In this document: piece after piece, positions 23,601 to 25,328 of the stretch | How the letters are laid out: the number at the start of each line of letters is the position of its first letter | Numbering within the stretch: position 1 is the stretch's first letter | DNA from: JAGMXM01 sp964458325 | Lineage (GTDB): Bacteria; Verrucomicrobiota; Verrucomicrobiia; Limisphaerales; UBA1319 | NCBI GenBank assembly: GCA_964458325.1 | Contig: CAYWIM010000072.1 | Location: 1-25,328, forward strand | DNA length: 25,328 bases | Reading direction: 5' to 3' | Position numbers and translations under genes: made by a program | Notes under the pieces: generated by a model | What the model was told of the DNA's origin: nothing | Seen by the model: only the letters and a program-made list of their open reading frames with translations | The model's database searches: none

Positions 23601-24923
23601 CTGCCAGTGACCTATTCGTATGCGCCGGGCCAGGACCACGATGGCGTCACGCTCCACCTCCCCGTCACCCTTGCCGAAGTGATCGAGCCCGGCCTCCTCG
23701 AGTGGCTCGTGCCATGCCTTCGCGAGGAGCGGCTCGTCCACATGCTCCACCACCTGCCCAAATCCATCCGCCGCCAGCTCCTGCCCCTTGCCCCCAAAGC
23801 CCGCGAAATGGCTCGCGCACTCGCGCCCCGCGATTCCCATTATCTGAAAGCCGTCAGCCGCTTCGTTCTCGACCATTACGGCGTCGCCGTTCCCGTGGCG
23901 GACTGGCCTGCAGGCGATCTCCCATCCCACCTCCAGCCGCGGCTCGAGGCGGTCGGCCCTCAGAGCCAGCCGCTGGCCGCCGACCGCGGCCTCGATGCCC
24001 TCCGCGACCGCCTCTCCCGCCACGATTCCACCGCCGAATCCGATGCCTGGCAGCGCGCCGCCCGCCAGTGGGAGCGCTACCGCCTCACCCACTGGACCCT
24101 GGGCGATCTTCCCGAATCGATCCTCGTCGCCGAAATCGCTGGCTTCCCGCTGCGCGCCTTTCCCGGGCTCGACCTCGATCAGGGCGACGTCCACCTCCGC
24201 CTGTTCCGCGCGGCCGCCGATGCCGCCCGGGCCACTCGAGCGGGCCTGCCACGGCTGGCCGAGCTCGTCCTCGCCCGCGATCTCGCCTGGCTGATGAAAG
24301 ACCTCCGCCAGGCCTGCCGGCGCCAGGTCCTCTGCGCAACGCTCGGCCCCATCGAACCGTTCATCCACGATGCCGAGTGCCACTTCCGCGCTCATCTGCT
24401 GGTCGATCCGCCCCTGCCGCCCCTCACGGCCGCCGGGTTCGCCTCTTTCATCGACCGCGCCCACCTCGAGATCCGAGACCTCGTGCCCCGGTTCTCCGAT
24501 CGGCTGGGCCAGATCCTCGAGCTCCGGCAGCAAATCCTCCTTCATCGCCGCCCATACTCCACCCTGCGCGCCGACATCGAGCGCCTTGTCCACCCGGGTT
24601 TCCTTCGCTCGACCCCGTTCGCGCGTCTGGCTCACATCATCCGATACCTTCGCGCGCTGGTCATCCGTGCCGACCGCGCGGCCCTGAGCCCCGCCAAGGA
24701 CGCCGAGAAAGCCGCTCGAGTTGCGCCCTATCTCGATTGCCTCCGCCTGACTCGCGCCGCTGCGGAATCCAGCGATTCCATCCGCACCCTCTGGATCGAG
24801 CTCCGCTGGCTGATCGAGGAGTTCAAGGTCTCGACCTTCGCCCAGGAGCTCGGCACCGCCACGACTGTCTCTGCCAAGATCCTCGATGCCCGCGCCGCCG
24901 CCCTGCGGCAGGCTGCCCGATGA
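20679..24923 (+). CDS. hrpA: ATP-dependent RNA helicase HrpA-type, with repeat insertions
   Basis: HrpA is a DEAH-box helicase that acts on mRNA and on stalled or collided ribosomes. Of 1414 residues, the core shows GETGSGKST (96-104), DEAHERS (193-199), SATIDTR (225-231), TNIAETSLTIPG (346-357) and QRQGRCGR (393-400). The helicase-associated (HA2/OB) region follows, then the long C-terminal part typical of HrpA (GVTLHLPVTLAEVIEPG, LPKSIRR). It is about 110 residues longer than E. coli HrpA (roughly 1300). The excess is at least partly two low-complexity insertions: residues about 667-727, where FPGSGLF is separated from ELVETSRL, and about 834-870. The start ATG at 20679 overlaps the upstream helicase stop; TGA at 24921-24923. 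Core residues are intact, so it is likely active if the insertions are tolerated. Confidence 0.93.
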   Translation: MTAIEQLKTLLPQCVLADQVRLGSRLARLLSAPHLPAAAPAIVQRLLDQARHSIRLRHERARLAGRIRYPADLPIAARRDEIVAAIRAHPVIILAGETGSGKSTQLPKMCLEAGFGARATIGCTQPRRVAAVSLSRRIAQELDVEWGGPVGCQIRFASHTRPETSIKLMTDGILLAEIQSDPWLAQYEVILLDEAHERSLNIDFLLGYLKGLLERRNDLKLLITSATIDTRPFSAAFGHAPVIEVSGRMFPIETVYRPIDEQAEETGDQTYIDAAVAAVQEIVSGQGAGDILVFMPAERDIRETRDRLESSLPAGIELIPLFGRLSAAEQQRVFAPSSRPKIVIATNIAETSLTIPGIRYVVDTGLARISRYNPRTRTRRLPVEPISQSSANQRQGRCGRISSGVCYRLFSAADFSARPLYTMPEIQRANLAEVILRLEAFRLGAIESFPFLDPPAPAAIQAGYQLLEELGALDEHRQLTPLGLELARLPIDPTIGRMILEARRENALPEVLIIAAGLSIQDPRERPLDQQASADAAQRRFQDPQSDFLALLNIWNAYHDTWDTLKTQNQLRKFCRSHFLSYRRMREWRDLHAQLEESLADLDGCPPPSAPADRAAIHRSILTGLWSNVARRTEKNLYQVSGSRTAMIFPGSGLFHKTESSQKKPSGRVPPRGGAADAGSGDPAYTAADARDVGRVPPRGGAANAASGDPAYTAADARDVGRVPLRGAPASHQPDWLVAGELVETSRLFLRTAAAIDSAWILELAPHLCRRKHRDPRFDPSSGRVLVNETVTLNGLTVQDHAIPFERVDPEGAAALFTRAALVEEQIRDHWAASHHPPAAAEVRRRTSEATDVTRRPVLDRPVHSPAELASPPSAVAPLYRFLEHNHQLRQKIEIWQTRLRQRVIPDLDAVFDAFYRQQMPPVSSVVALNRLLREQVHRAPSFLHAQPADLLGDHAAEFDLERFPDTVPVGDQSLPVTYSYAPGQDHDGVTLHLPVTLAEVIEPGLLEWLVPCLREERLVHMLHHLPKSIRRQLLPLAPKAREMARALAPRDSHYLKAVSRFVLDHYGVAVPVADWPAGDLPSHLQPRLEAVGPQSQPLAADRGLDALRDRLSRHDSTAESDAWQRAARQWERYRLTHWTLGDLPESILVAEIAGFPLRAFPGLDLDQGDVHLRLFRAAADAARATRAGLPRLAELVLARDLAWLMKDLRQACRRQVLCATLGPIEPFIHDAECHFRAHLLVDPPLPPLTAAGFASFIDRAHLEIRDLVPRFSDRLGQILELRQQILLHRRPYSTLRADIERLVHPGFLRSTPFARLAHIIRYLRALVIRADRAALSPAKDAEKAARVAPYLDCLRLTRAAAESSDSIRTLWIELRWLIEEFKVSTFAQELGTATTVSAKILDARAAALRQAAR
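22677..22860 (+). repeat. 81-bp tandem REP-like repeat inserted in frame in hrpA
   Basis: Two full copies (22677-22757, 22758-22838) and a partial third (22839-22860) with an exact 81-bp period, encoding 27-residue units that start GRVPPRGGAA and end ADARDV. Copy one holds two palindromes: GCCGCGTG-cccc-CACGCGGC (22678-22697, 8-bp stem) and GCCGGGTC-aggg-GACCCGGC (22711-22730, 8-bp stem) followed at once by CTAC. On the minus strand the latter reads GTAG plus palindrome, the form of a REP element. Copy two keeps the first palindrome; its second has a degenerate left arm (GCCGCTTC). Frame stays open throughout. Confidence 0.88.
23209..23222. repeat. Hairpin GGAGG-cgga-CCTCC within hrpA
   Basis: Five-base arms GGAGG (23209-23213) and CCTCC (23218-23222) with a 4-nt loop, in a stretch that encodes EVRRRTSEATDVTRRP. 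This is the second place where hrpA appears to carry extra residues, between the RAALVEEQIRD segment and the family's PLYRFLEHN segment. It may be another inserted repeat type, but only one copy is present here. Confidence 0.5.
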
Positions 24924-24929
24924 CAAGCT

Positions 24930-25096
24930 GCCCGCTCTCCTGCAAACCTGTTCTCATTTCCCTCGCCCCGCGAGGCACGTCCTCCTCTCCCCGCCCCTCT
25001 CCTCCATGAACCATGGAGGCGAGGGAGAAGAGCGATCGGCTGCCCGCCGAAACCGCCCGCTCTCCTGCAAACCTGTTCTCATTTCCCTCGCCCCGC
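24930..25096 (+). repeat. 42-bp direct repeat, two copies, downstream of hrpA
   Basis: The 42-bp sequence beginning GCCCGCTCTCCTGCAAACCT occurs identically at 24930-24971 and 25055-25096, starting 125 bp apart. Each copy runs into a different palindrome: CCTCG-ccccg-CGAGG (24961-24975) after the first and CCCCGC-acca-GCGGGG (25091-25106) after the second. A third perfect palindrome lies between them. No gene is seen in 24924-25328. Confidence 0.92.
25001..25019. repeat. Perfect 8-bp palindrome CCTCCATG-aac-CATGGAGG
   Basis: Arms at 25001-25008 and 25012-25019 with a 3-nt loop, between the two 42-bp repeats. It is followed by GCGAGGGAGAAG and has no T-tract; it could still act as a stem-loop at the 3' end of the helicase transcript, but this is not supported beyond its position. 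Confidence 0.75.
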
Positions 25097-25162
25097 ACCA
25101 GCGGGGAGAGATTTCTCCCAAATGGAATTTCGCGCTTTGAACCCCTGAACCTCGTCTTTTGT

Positions 25163-25225
25163 AAGTCGTTGATATTTAAACCAGACACCGGGAGATTCAT
25201 GGGGAGCGTTGATGATAAACGACTT
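25163..25225. repeat. Spaced 8-bp inverted repeat in an AT-richer patch
   Basis: AAGTCGTT (25163-25170) and AACGACTT (25218-25225) are perfect complements with a 47-nt spacer. The patch from about 25130 to 25225 is visibly richer in A and T than the rest of the window (for example GTTGATATTTAAACC). It could be a short foreign insert edge, an old recombination scar or chance; no recombinase is nearby. Confidence 0.45.
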
Positions 25226-25253
25226 GTCACGCATCGGGGCCATGAACCGTGTT

Positions 25254-25274
25254 GGAGCGTGGGCTTTAGCCCAC
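25254..25274 (+). repeat. GGAG-headed REP-like palindrome
   Basis: GGAG (25254-25257), one C, then a 7-bp stem GTGGGCT-tt-AGCCCAC (25259-25274). A conserved tetranucleotide (GTAG or GGAG) directly 5' of a short palindrome is the known architecture of REP elements moved by RAYT enzymes. It forms an inverted pair with the element at 25305-25325. Confidence 0.75.
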
Positions 25275-25304
25275 TGTCGCGTGTTCAGCCTGTCGCGTGT
25301 TGCA

Positions 25305-25325
25305 GCGGCCTGAAGGCCGCGCTCC
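25305..25325 (-). repeat. GGAG-headed REP-like palindrome, inverted partner
   Basis: On the minus strand GGAG (25325-25322), one C, then a 7-bp stem GCGGCCT-tc-AGGCCGC (25320-25305). Layout, head, stem length and 2-nt loop match the element at 25254-25274 in opposite orientation. Between them CTGTCGCGTGTT occurs twice (25274-25285, 25290-25301) with a 16-bp period. Confidence 0.75.
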
Positions 25326-25328
25326 GGC

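Noticed and set aside
24930..25096. CRISPR-like or attachment-site direct repeats
   Set aside because: Only two copies, no integrase or tRNA gene, and the intervening DNA is itself palindromic repeat material.

Overview
The window is GC-rich, tightly packed bacterial chromosome. Gene content points to the PVC superphylum, most likely Verrucomicrobiota or a close relative. The grounds are a long secreted protein made of autotransporter-associated beta-strand repeats with the Leu-rich 'FYRL' type C-terminus common in that phylum, a remnant carrying a D-x-D-x-D-G-rich 'GTDP' segment, a Tat-exported sugar isomerase-like protein, and a bacterial PolX with a PHP domain. This placement is inference; there is no rRNA or other phylogenetic marker here.

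Layout. 1-997 (minus): tyrA, followed at the left edge by the first codons of aroA (aromatic amino acid synthesis). 1100-2854 (plus): polX, divergent from tyrA. 2862-5502 (minus): an ABC transporter ATPase and permease overlapping by ATGA, then a fumarylacetoacetate-hydrolase-family enzyme. 5663-6229 (plus): pyrE. 6290-10955 (minus): a probable operon of a C39-like secreted peptidase, a conserved membrane protein of unknown function, a four-cysteine zinc-ribbon protein, fmt and a family 9 glycosyltransferase. 10956-12012: a decayed stretch with the 3' end of a serine hydrolase gene, a 29-codon scrap of a REP-associated (Y1/HUH) transposase, and strong hairpins. 12033-17156 (plus): a near-consensus promoter and a 1658-residue beta-helical surface protein with an internal 276-residue tandem duplication. 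17218-18087 (plus): Tat-signal sugar phosphate isomerase/epimerase-like protein. 18157-24923 (plus): two overlapping RNA/DNA helicase genes, a Ski2-like DExH helicase with a cysteine cluster and an HrpA-type DEAH helicase. 24924-25328: no gene, but dense repeats and palindromes.

The thread that the genes alone do not explain is a set of REP-like palindromes. Two 81-bp units, each with two perfect or near-perfect palindromes (one next to a CTAC, i.e. GTAG on the minus strand), sit in frame inside hrpA. A pair of inverted GGAG-headed palindromes closes the window. A RAYT transposase scrap ends exactly at a 10-bp perfect hairpin near 11.85 kb. Together they suggest a genome shaped by REP/RAYT elements that can insert into coding sequence without breaking the frame.
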